Part shown: positions 1-7,918 of the stretch, in pieces | Numbering within the stretch: the first letter of the stretch is position 1 | Layout: each line of letters begins with the position of its first letter | Program-made: the position numbers and the translations under genes | Origin: Pontibacter aydingkolensis | GTDB lineage: Bacteria; Bacteroidota; Bacteroidia; Cytophagales; Hymenobacteraceae | Reading direction: 5' to 3' | Length of the DNA: 64,000 bases | NCBI RefSeq assembly: GCF_019443125.1 | Contig: NZ_JAHYXK010000010.1 | Span: 120,260-184,259, forward strand | The notes under the pieces: generated by a model | The model's input: only the letters and a program-made list of their open reading frames with translations | Told to the model about the DNA's origin: nothing | Database searches by the model: none

Positions 1-392
1 GTGTGCAATACGATGGGCAGTTTATACTTTTTGGCCAACTCTACCTGTACTTTAAGCGCTTCCTGTTGCTGTGGCAGAAAGGTTTTGTCCCAGTACAGGT
101 CTATGCCGCACTCTCCTACTGCTGCAAAAGAACGCTTGCTAAGCCAGTCCTCCACTAAGTACAATTCACGCTCAAAATCCTTAGTAACTGAGGTCGGGTG
201 CAGGCCCATCATCGGAATGCATTGCCCCGGAAATTGCGCCTCTGTTTCCAGCATCACATCAATGGAAGTATGATCGATGTTGGGCATGTAGATCTTGCTC
301 ACGCCATCTTCTGCTGCTCTTCTTACGGCCTCTGCCCTATCATCTTTAAACTGCTCCGCATAAATATGCGCGTGCGAATCAATCAAGTTCAT
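1..392 (-). CDS. tatD: TatD family metal-dependent hydrolase, N-terminal part (cut by window edge)
   Basis: Reading leftwards from the ATG at 392, the first 130 residues are in the window and the rest lies beyond base 1. The start reads MNLIDSHAHI, with the HxH metal pair (His7, His9) typical of TatD amidohydrolase-fold nucleases. GLHP (about residues 63-66) and VGECGID (Glu94) are further family signatures. TatD enzymes are cytoplasmic metal-dependent 3'-5' exonucleases/deoxyribonucleases linked to DNA repair and turnover. No neighbour on the 5' side shares its strand closely, since a repeat-rich gap of about 470 bases follows. The family call is firm; whether this is TatD itself or a YcfH/YjjV-like paralogue cannot be told from the N-terminal part. 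Confidence 0.9.
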   Translation of the reverse strand, partial: MNLIDSHAHIYAEQFKDDRAEAVRRAAEDGVSKIYMPNIDHTSIDVMLETEAQFPGQCIPMMGLHPTSVTKDFERELYLVEDWLSKRSFAAVGECGIDLYWDKTFLPQQQEALKVQVELAKKYKLPIVLH

Positions 393-864
393 TTATCGGT
401 TATCATTAACATTGGCAATGACCAATGTAGTACTACAAAGTTTGCGGGTGCAAGTTAAAGTTAATTGCTGATTGTTTAATTGTTGAATTATTGGATGGTT
501 GATTTCTTTCCTGGCGCAAGTCTTAAGCGCAGCGTGATTTGTGACGTGTCATGATTGGAAGTCTTCAGACTTCCGTGAGCCATACTTTATACTTTGTAAA
601 ATAGCAGCTATACTTCCGCAAGTCTGAAGACTTGCCTCCATGTACCAGCACAAGTGACACTTCGTTTAACACTTGCGCAATGGAATAATAAAAAAACAAG
701 GAACCAACAACGAATAACCAACAACGAATAACCAACAACCAATAACGAACCCAATCGCTCTGTAGCAGAGAAGACGCAAAGTATTGCGTCTCTACATTCC
801 CGAATAACAAATCACCAATAACGAATAACCAACAACGAATAACGATATTGCGCTTCTAACCTCC
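393..864. other. Gene-free stretch: repeat island
   Basis: This 472-base gap holds the palindromic element at 511-683. It is flanked on the left (about 465-505) by GT-rich text built on ATTGTT/TTGATT and on the right (about 695-850) by the complementary AC-rich text built on AACAACGAATAACC. Inside the right part, 772-791 is a near-palindrome AGACGCAAAGTATTGCGTCT found again at 10581-10600 (reverse) and 43672-43691. I see no credible coding sequence. Confidence 0.7.
511..683. repeat. Palindromic, MITE-like intergenic element with long inverted arms
   Basis: The arms at about 512-577 and 615-683 are imperfect inverted copies of each other. Both contain GCGCAAGT, a TTGTGAC/GTCACTTGTG-like stretch and a short palindrome (GAAGTCTTCAGACTTC at 568-583; CAAGTCTGAAGACTTG on the other arm). 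Most of the left arm recurs at 43409-43490. No ORF is carried. It resembles non-autonomous palindromic repeats mobilised in trans by REP-associated transposases, but that link is inference. Confidence 0.7.
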
Positions 865-1956
865 CTAATATTTTCGTCCCTTCCATACTGTCTTTACCGG
901 CAGGTAGTAGAACACCAGCAAAACGATGGAAGTTATCACGAGGTAGATTTCAAAAACAAAGTACTCCCACCAGGCTGCAGAACGGTGCAGGCGGCGCAGG
1001 CATACATACAGGAAAACGCTTTGCATGATCAGCTTTGCGGTAAAAACGGCCAGTACCACTCCCGCCGAAGTATGAAAGCCAAACGGCAGCAGCACGGGAT
1101 AATAAGCCGAGTGCAGTACTAGTATGATGGTCATATACACAGGCAGGTGCATGGCGCCTTTCATCCAGCGTTTGCGTTGATGCATGAACTGATTAAAGTC
1201 TGTGGCTGGTGTAGATAAAGCCAGTACTTCATTGCTGTACACGTTCCGGAAGCCCCAGCCTTTTTCGAGAATTTTGTTAAAGATGGCAATGTCTTCAGTG
1301 ATGGAAAATGGTATACTTTCAAAACCTCCTACATCTTCGTAAGCTTCGCGGCGCAGCAGCATGTTGTTGCCCATGGTGGTAACAGGCTTATTCAGGTCCG
1401 AGACTACCTGCATCAGGCCCAGTGCATACAGCCAGTCCAGGGCCTGCAGCTTTGCAAAGAGGGTATGCTCCTGCGTGGTGGTGATACCCGTAACTACACC
1501 CACCTTATCTGTTAACGCACCCAGCATACCCTTAACCCAGGTAGGCGGCACGGCAATATCGGCATCAGTATAAAAGTATAAATTACTGGTTGCCAACCTC
1601 GACAGTTGCGCCAGCACATTCTGCTTGCCTTTAAGCTGGTTTATACTTTGGGTAATATTAATGCAAGTATAGTAGGGTTTGTCCTTTATAAAGGCTTTTA
1701 TTACCTCCTGTGTGCTGTCGGTGCTGCCGTCGTTGCCTATCAGCACTTCTATTTTCACTTTGGGGTAGTCCAGCGCTTCTATGGCGGTGAGGCAGCGGGT
1801 AATGGTGTGCCCCTCGTTGCGGGCAGCTATCAGTATACTTATGCGGGGCAGTTGATCGGGATCGGAAGTATAGCGCTTGCGGTTTACCAGTAGCAAGACC
1901 AGCAGCACCAGGAATAGGGTAAAGAAAAGTATAAAATAGGCTACAGATACGATCAT
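865..1956 (-). CDS. Membrane glycosyltransferase, family 2
   Basis: A 363-residue processive-type GT2 enzyme. An N-terminal membrane helix (about 4-24) precedes the GT-A domain: IAARNE at 43-48, the nucleotide-binding DGST near 76-79, the metal-binding DAD at 131-133, a catalytic-base-like ED at 221-222 and QRKRW at 260-264, the QxxRW motif of membrane glycan synthases. Hydrophobic helices fill the C-terminus (about 275-355). It should transfer sugars from a nucleotide-sugar donor on the cytoplasmic face. Its ATG overlaps the stop of the upstream polysaccharide deacetylase in an ATGA, so the two are translationally coupled and probably build and modify one glycan. The acceptor and the sugar are unknown. 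Confidence 0.88.
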   Translation of the reverse strand: MIVSVAYFILFFTLFLVLLVLLLVNRKRYTSDPDQLPRISILIAARNEGHTITRCLTAIEALDYPKVKIEVLIGNDGSTDSTQEVIKAFIKDKPYYTCINITQSINQLKGKQNVLAQLSRLATSNLYFYTDADIAVPPTWVKGMLGALTDKVGVVTGITTTQEHTLFAKLQALDWLYALGLMQVVSDLNKPVTTMGNNMLLRREAYEDVGGFESIPFSITEDIAIFNKILEKGWGFRNVYSNEVLALSTPATDFNQFMHQRKRWMKGAMHLPVYMTIILVLHSAYYPVLLPFGFHTSAGVVLAVFTAKLIMQSVFLYVCLRRLHRSAAWWEYFVFEIYLVITSIVLLVFYYLPVKTVWKGRKY

Positions 1957-2588
1957 AAGGTCTCGAAAGTATAGCCGAGACCAGTAAAATGTTCCAGGTA
2001 CCGGGGCAGGGCATACATCATGTTTCGTCTTGCTTTAAGGCTGTCGTGAAATACGATGATACTCCCGTTTTGGGTGCTTTGGATGGATTTACGCAGGCAC
2101 TTTTCAGGTGAGAGGCTGTTGTCGTAGTCGTTGGTGAGCACATCCCACATAATGATCTCATACTTACTTTCGAGCTGCCTTGCCTGGTTTTGAGTAATGC
2201 GGCCATAGGGTGGCCTGTACAAAGGCTTTGAGCCTGGTAAAGTATACTTTTCTAGTTCCTGCTGGCATTGCGCCACATTCTCTAAATATGGATTTAACTC
2301 TGCACGCCAGCCATTCAGGTGGTTATAAGTATGATTGGCCAGCACATGCCCCTGCTGCTGTATTTGTGTGGTTATCTCCGGGTATTTTCGCACATTGTCT
2401 CCAACACAAAAAAAAGTGGCTTTTGCCTTATACTTCTCTAGTTGGTCCAGCACCCATGGTGTTGCCTCCGGTACAGGCCCATCGTCAAAAGTTAAATATA
2501 ACAGTTTCTCCTCCGTAGCTTCCCTGTGCCAGGTATACTTCGGCCATAGCTTTTTAAAGAAAGCAGGAGTTTTGTAAAGGCGGATCAC
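1953..2588 (-). CDS. Polysaccharide deacetylase (NodB homology domain)
   Basis: A 211-residue carbohydrate esterase family 4 protein. TFDDGP at 33-38 (motif 1, catalytic Asp and metal Asp), NHTYNH at 85-90 (motif 2, metal-binding His86 and His90) and RPPYG at 125-129 (motif 3) are all present. Such enzymes remove N- or O-acetyl groups from chitin-like, peptidoglycan or exopolysaccharide chains. No signal peptide or clear membrane helix is visible, unusual for enzymes acting on finished polymers; it may act on a lipid-linked precursor or be attached differently. It is the first gene of a two-gene unit with the GT2 downstream (ATGA overlap at 1953-1956). Confidence 0.9.
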   Translation of the reverse strand: MIRLYKTPAFFKKLWPKYTWHREATEEKLLYLTFDDGPVPEATPWVLDQLEKYKAKATFFCVGDNVRKYPEITTQIQQQGHVLANHTYNHLNGWRAELNPYLENVAQCQQELEKYTLPGSKPLYRPPYGRITQNQARQLESKYEIIMWDVLTNDYDNSLSPEKCLRKSIQSTQNGSIIVFHDSLKARRNMMYALPRYLEHFTGLGYTFETL

Positions 2589-2692
2589 TCTTGATTGCTG
2601 GTTGTTAATTGTTGATTGCTAGACCTGCAAAGATAGCATACTTACCAATTATTCTTTTTAACAATTAAACAATCAACAATCAGCAATTAAAC
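2585..2692. repeat. Inverted low-complexity tract (TTGATTG / CAATCAA type)
   Basis: The left half (about 2589-2622) is GT-rich, built on TTGATTGCTGGTTGTTAATTG. The right half (about 2660-2692) is its inverse, built on AACAATCAACAATCAGCAAT. The same GT-left/AC-right arrangement flanks the repeat islands at about 465-850, 31515-31850 and 43310-43770. Here little lies between the two halves. Confidence 0.55.
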
Positions 2693-3916
2693 TCACTTAA
2701 ACCTGCACGAGAGCAGTGTAATGTCGTCGTTGAGGGCGGCTTCTTCGTTGTAGAGGTTAATTTCTCGGAGCAGTTGCAGGTGCAGCATCTTGGAGCTTAG
2801 AAAACGGTTACGCTGCAGGAATTCTATACTTCCTTCTATCCCAAACTCAGACTCGTCCTCGTCGAACACTTCTGTAAGGCCATCAGTATAGCACAGCAAC
2901 ACCGAATTGCGGGGCACTGTAATGCGCGTTACCGACATAAAGGGCAGCACATCGAATACACCCAACATGGTACAGCCTTCGTTCAGCAGGCGGTGCGTAT
3001 TGTCTTCGTAAAGCAGTATCGGCGAATTGTGTCCGGCATTTACATAGCACATCTCCCTGGTTTTGCGGTTATACAGGGCCAGGAACATGGTTATGAACTT
3101 CTCGGCAATCGCGTTGCGGTAAATCAGGTTATTGAGTTCGGCAACTACGGTATTCAGGTCAGAGGTCTGGCGAAGTATGGTTCTCAGGCCTGCCTGGAAA
3201 TTAGACATTAGCAACGAAGCCGGTACGCCTTTACCCGACACATCAGCCACGCAAAACACAAAGTTATCGGCATCTATCTCAATAAAGTCGTAGTAATCGC
3301 CGCCAATAGAAGAATGGGGTATGTAACTGGCGTAAATGGCTACATCCTTGTCGTTGGGCAGCGACTTCGGGAAAAGCATAGACTGCACCTCCCGGGCAAT
3401 CTCGATCTCACGCCTGATGGATTCCTGAGCAAGGCGCTGGCGGGCCATTTTATGGTTCTCTATCGCCACCAGCATAATATTACTGACGGTCTGCACAAAG
3501 TTCAAGGCTTCCATGTTAGAATAGTACGGCTGAATTTTGCCGATCATGACAAAAGCCAGCACCCTGCCGTTGTGGAAGATCGGTATCACGATTTCGAAGG
3601 CACGCCACTTTTTATCAACGCTTAATTTAGAAGTCCGCGTGATCTCTTTCAGGTCAAGTATAGTTTCCGGAATGTCCTGTTTTGTGAAGTCCTGCTCCGT
3701 ACCGAAACATACTTTGCACTCCCATTTCTCATCGTGCACAAACAATACAAGACGGCTAATCTGTAACTGAGCCAGCAGGGTAAAGCGATAAATCTTATAA
3801 AGGGCAGGCTCCGGCAGGTTATCGTTGATGGCCTGCGTAATTTCAAGCAAGGCTGATAGCTCCAGCTTCTTCAGGTTCAACTCCTGCTGTATACTCGGTA
3901 AGGTTACTTCAGCCAT
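2693..3916 (-). CDS. PP2C-type (SpoIIE/RsbU) serine phosphatase with GAF-like sensor region
   Basis: I start the protein at the internal ATG giving MAEVTLPSIQQELNLKKLEL (407 residues) because an open frame 24 codons longer adds an atypical N-terminus; the longer form begins at 3988. Residues about 30-170 look like a GAF domain. The C-terminal half is a SpoIIE phosphatase: REVQSMLFP, GGDYYDF with metal Asp residues, VADVSGKG, NAGHN and LLCYTDGLTE. RsbU-like phosphatases dephosphorylate anti-anti-sigma (STAS) proteins in partner-switching stress pathways. No anti-sigma kinase or sigma factor lies next to it. The family call is strong, the input signal unknown. Confidence 0.88.
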   Translation of the reverse strand: MAEVTLPSIQQELNLKKLELSALLEITQAINDNLPEPALYKIYRFTLLAQLQISRLVLFVHDEKWECKVCFGTEQDFTKQDIPETILDLKEITRTSKLSVDKKWRAFEIVIPIFHNGRVLAFVMIGKIQPYYSNMEALNFVQTVSNIMLVAIENHKMARQRLAQESIRREIEIAREVQSMLFPKSLPNDKDVAIYASYIPHSSIGGDYYDFIEIDADNFVFCVADVSGKGVPASLLMSNFQAGLRTILRQTSDLNTVVAELNNLIYRNAIAEKFITMFLALYNRKTREMCYVNAGHNSPILLYEDNTHRLLNEGCTMLGVFDVLPFMSVTRITVPRNSVLLCYTDGLTEVFDEDESEFGIEGSIEFLQRNRFLSSKMLHLQLLREINLYNEEAALNDDITLLSCRFK

Positions 3917-3988
3917 TGAAAATCTTTTGTTTAAGGTCGTGTACGTTGCCTGGGCCGCTAATACTGGTTTAAAGACCTGCACCTGCAA

Positions 3989-4722
3989 ACGAATGCTTAT
4001 ACTTTGTAAAACTATAAAAAACTGCTCTTAGCGCCATCCAGCTGAACACCTTCGTCTAAACTCATACCATACATCGTTGCATGAAGTTGCACGCTAACCA
4101 TAGGTAAAAAACAACTGCCTCAGTAATTAAAGCCGGGGCTATTGCCAATGATGCCATAATAGCTATTTAAACAGACATATTGAGTTGACCATCCTGAAAT
4201 TTACTAGTTCGCAGCAATATTTCCGGTATGTTGTTAGCTTTTTTTTCGATTAAACTGCCCGCATTTTCCCTTACCTCTCGATCTGCCAGTGTCTACGCAA
4301 ACTATTACACTGCCAACTAAATGCTTTCAAATAGCTCCTTATTGAGACTGTAACTATTAGCCGTGGTAATTGTTATGCATGCCATTCATAAAAATCAGTC
4401 TGCTAACCTGCAAAAGGGCGTGCCAGGCATGCTCAACTTAGATCCTACATAGCCGACATTAAAGTTACAAGTCCTAAAACCAACACTAATCACGAGGAAA
4501 TAAAAACGTTTTAATCACTGATATTCAACCATCTAAACACAGCCATAAACAATAACACTTTAAGTGAAAAATAGTATCTGTTTTCAGGAGGCATTACATT
4601 TTTAGGCCAGGCACCCAAAACTGCAAAAAAAATAATTCGGTATGAAATTTTTGTAGGGCTACCATACCTGGTAACAGTTTAACCGTTATGCCATCAAATA
4701 TTCAAGATGTCTTTAACTGGGA
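3989..4722. other. Long gene-free stretch
   Basis: About 730 AT-rich bases without a convincing ORF on either strand, separating the phosphatase gene from the glycosyltransferase operon. I see no strong hairpin, tRNA or repeat family from elsewhere in the window. A small RNA, or a long 5' leader for the phosphatase gene, is possible but unsupported. Confidence 0.5.
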
Positions 4723-4980
4723 TCAGATAGAGTTATGCACAACCAGGCCTGCCTTAGTAGCCAGGTAAAAATACTCCTGGCAATGCTGCCCAAAGGTAGC
4801 CTCGTTGTATTCGTGCTCCGTGTCGTGGTCAGGGTAGAGTATTTTTACATAGCCTCGTTTAATAAGTGATTGCAATGCCGCGCATATCTCGCTGTCTGTT
4901 AAGGACAAGGTTCTTTTGAGGTCCGGGTAAGAGACCACAAAGTATAGTTCATCCAGTATATCGAATTCGTTATCGCTCAT
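4723..4980 (-). CDS. Small winged-helix-like protein, unknown function
   Basis: I start it at the ATG at 4980 (MSDNEFDIL, 85 residues) because that ATG overlaps the stop of the upstream GT2 in an ATGA; a start 27 bases further upstream is open but less likely. Residues about 8-50 (LDELYFVVSYPDL, then LTDSEICAALQSLIKRGYVKIL) read like a winged-helix fold: helix, recognition-like helix and wing. The C-terminal part (YFYLATKAGLVVH) resembles the end of MarR/PadR-type domains. It is acidic and has no membrane segment. Coupling to a glycosyltransferase gene suggests a local regulator or accessory factor. The function is not known to me. Confidence 0.7.
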   Translation of the reverse strand: MSDNEFDILDELYFVVSYPDLKRTLSLTDSEICAALQSLIKRGYVKILYPDHDTEHEYNEATFGQHCQEYFYLATKAGLVVHNSI

Positions 4981-6110
4981 GAGTTTCTGATTGATCTTCC
5001 TTTCCAATGGTACCTGCCAAACAAGCCTCCGATACCGGTAAACACCACATAGGGTACATAAACCAGTTGTAAAGGCAGCATATGCCAGATATACTTCCTT
5101 TTGCTCAGGAAGGCTAGTATACGTTCTAAAAATAAGAAATCTATTGCAAATTTGGTAAAATATGCCCCCAGAAATACAAGCAAAGGCAAGTGCCCGAACA
5201 GGAAAAACGGAATGCTTAGAAACAGCAAAAAATTAACCAGGAACACAATAAGAGCCACTAACTGTACTTGAACACTCTGGTAAGCACGCCACTTACTTGC
5301 CCACCTGATCCGCTGCGACATAAAGGAAACCAGGTTTTTACGCGCTTCCGTATAAACCACTGCTTCAGGTGATTTCAAGAATACAGCTTTGCCAGGATTC
5401 TGCTGATGAATCTTGTGTAGCAGAAACTCATCGTCGCCGCTGGCAATGCCGTCGTTGCCTGTAAAGCCTCCTACCTGTTCGAAAACATGCTTTGGATAGG
5501 CAAGATTAGCCCCATTACACATATTAGGCCTGTTTATTGCCATGGAAGCACCTCCTATACCTATTAAACTGGCAAACTCCACCAACTGCATCCGCTCAAA
5601 CGTCGTATAGGTATTCTGGAGGCAAACAGGCCCGCTTATAAAGTATGGCTGCTTTGTTTCGTAAGTATAAGCATACTGTTTCAGCCACTCCGGGCCCACA
5701 CGGCAATCGCCGTCGGTTAGCACCAGCAGTTCTCCTTTTGCCTGTTCCACGCCATACTTTACTGCAGCCTTCTTCATACTTAAACCAGCCACATGCTTAA
5801 GCTCTAACACACTAGAACTCATTGTGGAACCTGAATTATATTGATGTATTAGTTTAAGTGTATCGTCTGTAGAATGATCGTCTACTATCAGCACCTCAAA
5901 CAGCTCCTTAGGGTATTGCTGCGCTTCCAGATCCTGCAGCAACGCCACAATATTAGCGGCCTCGTTTCGTACAGGTATAATAACAGAGATAGAAGTTACA
6001 GGCGTGTAGTTATCGGGCAAAGCCGTAACAGCCATTCGTACCCAAGCCACCAGCCGGCGCAGCACCACCCAGGCATAGGCCAGTAAAGAAAACGACAACA
6101 GCCAGATCAT
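4977..6110 (-). CDS. Membrane glycosyltransferase, family 2
   Basis: Begun at the ATG giving MIWLLSFSLL (377 residues), which overlaps the TGA of the upstream flippase-like gene; a start at 6194 would bury it 84 bases inside that gene. An N-terminal membrane helix is followed by SVIIPVRNE, VDDHSTDDT, the metal-binding TDGDCR, GDDEFLLHK and QRIRWASKW (QxxRW motif), then hydrophobic helices at the C-terminus. It is a processive-type GT-A enzyme related to, but not a close copy of, the one at 865-1956. It sits between a flippase-like protein and a small winged-helix protein with ATGA overlaps on both sides, so all three are probably made together. Substrate unknown. Confidence 0.88.
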   Translation of the reverse strand: MIWLLSFSLLAYAWVVLRRLVAWVRMAVTALPDNYTPVTSISVIIPVRNEAANIVALLQDLEAQQYPKELFEVLIVDDHSTDDTLKLIHQYNSGSTMSSSVLELKHVAGLSMKKAAVKYGVEQAKGELLVLTDGDCRVGPEWLKQYAYTYETKQPYFISGPVCLQNTYTTFERMQLVEFASLIGIGGASMAINRPNMCNGANLAYPKHVFEQVGGFTGNDGIASGDDEFLLHKIHQQNPGKAVFLKSPEAVVYTEARKNLVSFMSQRIRWASKWRAYQSVQVQLVALIVFLVNFLLFLSIPFFLFGHLPLLVFLGAYFTKFAIDFLFLERILAFLSKRKYIWHMLPLQLVYVPYVVFTGIGGLFGRYHWKGRSIRNS

Positions 6111-7096
6111 GCGGTTACTCCTTTCCGGGCAAGGCGCAGGCGCAGCACAAAGTATAAGCCCACTGCACTTGGCACGGCAATGTTCAGCAGCCACAGGCTA
6201 AGGCTGGCACTAAGCACATGCAGCCTCTCCTCCCCCAGCAAGCCAAACAGATACATGGCCGAAAGCTCCCGCACGCCCAGGTCTGAGAGCAGGCTAACCG
6301 ATGGCACCACCGATTTAAGAAAAAACGTACCTGCCACACCGCTTGCATACTCCACCGGGTTTAGCCTTACGCCAAAAAGTATAAGCAGCAGTATAAACTG
6401 AATTAAGAATACAAAGTACCTGCCTAAAGAGAGCAGCAGTAACCTTGATATTTCCGAAGTTGTATACTCTCCCATGATAGCTACATAATGCACGAACGGG
6501 CGTAGCGGTTTAATAGCAGCTACCACCGCCACCATGGCTTTAGAATGAAAGAGCAGCACCAGCATGGCAGCAGTTAAAGCCAGCAGCAGGAATACCACGC
6601 TCAGCCCCACCCTTGGGTATGCCGCCCAGTAAAACCGAAGTATAAAGTATAGCAGACCCAGCGAACCCACCAGCACCGTAGCCACCAGTTGGCAGAAGCG
6701 CCCTATAAAAATGGCACCGATGGCTTCAAGGCGCTGCCGGCTCTTAAGCTCCAGCACCCGGCCTGCATAATCCCCTAATCGGTTCGGGGTAATAAAGCCA
6801 AGGGTAAGCCCCACCATTACGGCACGGTAAGCACGGGCATAAGACATAGGCTCCAGTTTATTGCCAAGCAGATGCCACTTGCTGGCCTCAAAGCCCCAGT
6901 TAACAGGTATAAGTATAGCCACAAGTAAAAACAAACCGGTAAGCGAACTATCAAGGGCAGTCTGAAGGATATTTCTCCAGCTAAGCAGGGCATCGGGGGC
7001 GGTAAAAATAGCCTGGTGCAGCAGAAAGAGCGTGAGCAGCACCACCAGTATTTTACCGGAGAGCAAAAGGAACCTTCTGTTAGAGGTAATGTTCAA
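6107..7096 (-). CDS. Flippase-like membrane protein (lysylphosphatidylglycerol synthase TM-region family)
   Basis: A 329-residue integral membrane protein with roughly eight hydrophobic segments. The family pattern is visible in FITPNRLGDYAGRVLEL (about 98-114), where the GD/E motif and downstream Arg are conserved in the UPF0104/AglD/LPG-synthase-TM group. Members are proposed lipid or lipid-linked-glycan flippases, or the membrane half of MprF. No MprF catalytic domain is attached. It is the first gene of an operon with a GT2 and a small winged-helix protein, supporting a role in moving or anchoring a glycolipid. Its 5' end lies only 25 bases from divergent ruvC. Confidence 0.78.
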   Translation of the reverse strand: MNITSNRRFLLLSGKILVVLLTLFLLHQAIFTAPDALLSWRNILQTALDSSLTGLFLLVAILIPVNWGFEASKWHLLGNKLEPMSYARAYRAVMVGLTLGFITPNRLGDYAGRVLELKSRQRLEAIGAIFIGRFCQLVATVLVGSLGLLYFILRFYWAAYPRVGLSVVFLLLALTAAMLVLLFHSKAMVAVVAAIKPLRPFVHYVAIMGEYTTSEISRLLLLSLGRYFVFLIQFILLLILFGVRLNPVEYASGVAGTFFLKSVVPSVSLLSDLGVRELSAMYLFGLLGEERLHVLSASLSLWLLNIAVPSAVGLYFVLRLRLARKGVTA

Positions 7097-7106
7097 GATA
7101 TTGTCT

Positions 7107-7114
7107 TAATTTTG
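7107..7114 (+). promoter_or_regulatory. Putative -7 box of ruvC
   Basis: TAATTTTG matches the Bacteroidota -7 consensus TAnnTTTG and ends 7 bases before the ruvC ATG. A transcript starting the usual distance downstream would begin at or next to the ATG. No good -33 TTTG is visible at the expected spacing. Confidence 0.45.
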
Positions 7115-7121
7115 TAGCCTT

Positions 7122-7691
7122 ATGGTTTACTCTTCTGCACTTCCTCCTAATAAACTCATACTTGGCATAGACCCCGGCACACAGGTAATGGGCTACGGTC
7201 TTATCGAAGTAACTGGTTCTAAAGTACAAGTGGTGCAGTACGGCGTTATTCACCTGAAGAGTTACAGCAACCACGCCATCAAGTTAAAGAAAATTTTTGA
7301 CCGCATGATACAGCTCATCGACGAGTACCTGCCCGACGAACTGGCCATCGAGTCGCCTTTCTTTGGCGTGAACGTGCAAAGTATGCTAAAGTTAGGCCGC
7401 GCCCAGGGTGTGGCTATTGCTGCTGCCCTCTCCCGCGATATACCTTACGTAGAGTACGCTCCTAAAAAAGTAAAGCAATCGGTTACCGGCAACGGAAATG
7501 CATCTAAAGAGCAGGTGGCAAGCATGCTGGTGCAGATTCTAAAAATTCAGCCTGACCCTAAACTGCACGATGCCACTGATGCCCTGAGCGTGGCCCTCTG
7601 CCACCATTACCAGAAAGGCAATAATGCCAAGCAGGGTGGCAAGTCATGGAAAGCATTTCTTACTGATAACCCGGACAGAGTATCAGGATAA
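7122..7691 (+). CDS. ruvC: Crossover junction endodeoxyribonuclease RuvC
   Basis: A 189-residue RNase-H-fold resolvase that cuts Holliday junctions symmetrically, working with the RuvAB branch-migration motor in recombinational repair. The acidic catalytic residues are in place: Asp17 in LGIDPGT, Glu77 in AIESPF, and Asp150/Asp153 in HDATDA. Length is usual for the family plus a short C-terminal tail. It stands alone here: ruvA and ruvB are not in the window, normal for Bacteroidota. It is divergent from the flippase-like gene with a 25-base shared upstream region. Confidence 0.97.
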   Translation: MVYSSALPPNKLILGIDPGTQVMGYGLIEVTGSKVQVVQYGVIHLKSYSNHAIKLKKIFDRMIQLIDEYLPDELAIESPFFGVNVQSMLKLGRAQGVAIAAALSRDIPYVEYAPKKVKQSVTGNGNASKEQVASMLVQILKIQPDPKLHDATDALSVALCHHYQKGNNAKQGGKSWKAFLTDNPDRVSG

Positions 7692-7807
7692 TCAAGGTAG
7701 AGTAAAGCTTACTGCTTAATAGCTCTTCAACAATCACTATTCATACTTCCGGGTTAAGTCGCCGAAAAAATTTCGCTGTTTTGCAAAAAATCGTACCTTT
7801 CTTCCGT

Positions 7808-7830
7808 AAGGCTTAAACAAGCCTTTTTAA
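7808..7830 (+). terminator. Probable intrinsic terminator after ruvC
   Basis: AAGGCTT (7808-7814) pairs with AAGCCTT (7819-7825) over a four-base loop, followed by TTTTTAA. It lies about 120 bases after the ruvC stop and before the MCE operon. Confidence 0.5.
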
Positions 7831-7861
7831 AAACGACACCGGCTGGTATGAAAATAAAAAG

Positions 7862-7869
7862 TACTTTTG
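7862..7869 (+). promoter_or_regulatory. Putative -7 box for the mlaEFD operon
   Basis: TACTTTTG fits TAnnTTTG and lies about 50 bases before the mlaE ATG, downstream of the ruvC terminator. The -33 element is not obvious, so this is tentative. Confidence 0.35.
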
Positions 7870-7918
7870 TCGTTCTCTTTGTTAACACAAAAGTATAAAT
7901 GGGTTCTAAACGGCATAA

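Noticed and set aside
1..458. Plus-strand ORFs at 1-273 and 198-458
   Set aside because: The opposite strand carries a clear TatD N-terminus with HxH and GECG motifs; the plus readings are shadows.
3989..4722. A hidden small gene in the longest plain gap
   Set aside because: No frame shows a start, codon bias or motif; the stretch reads as AT-rich non-coding DNA.
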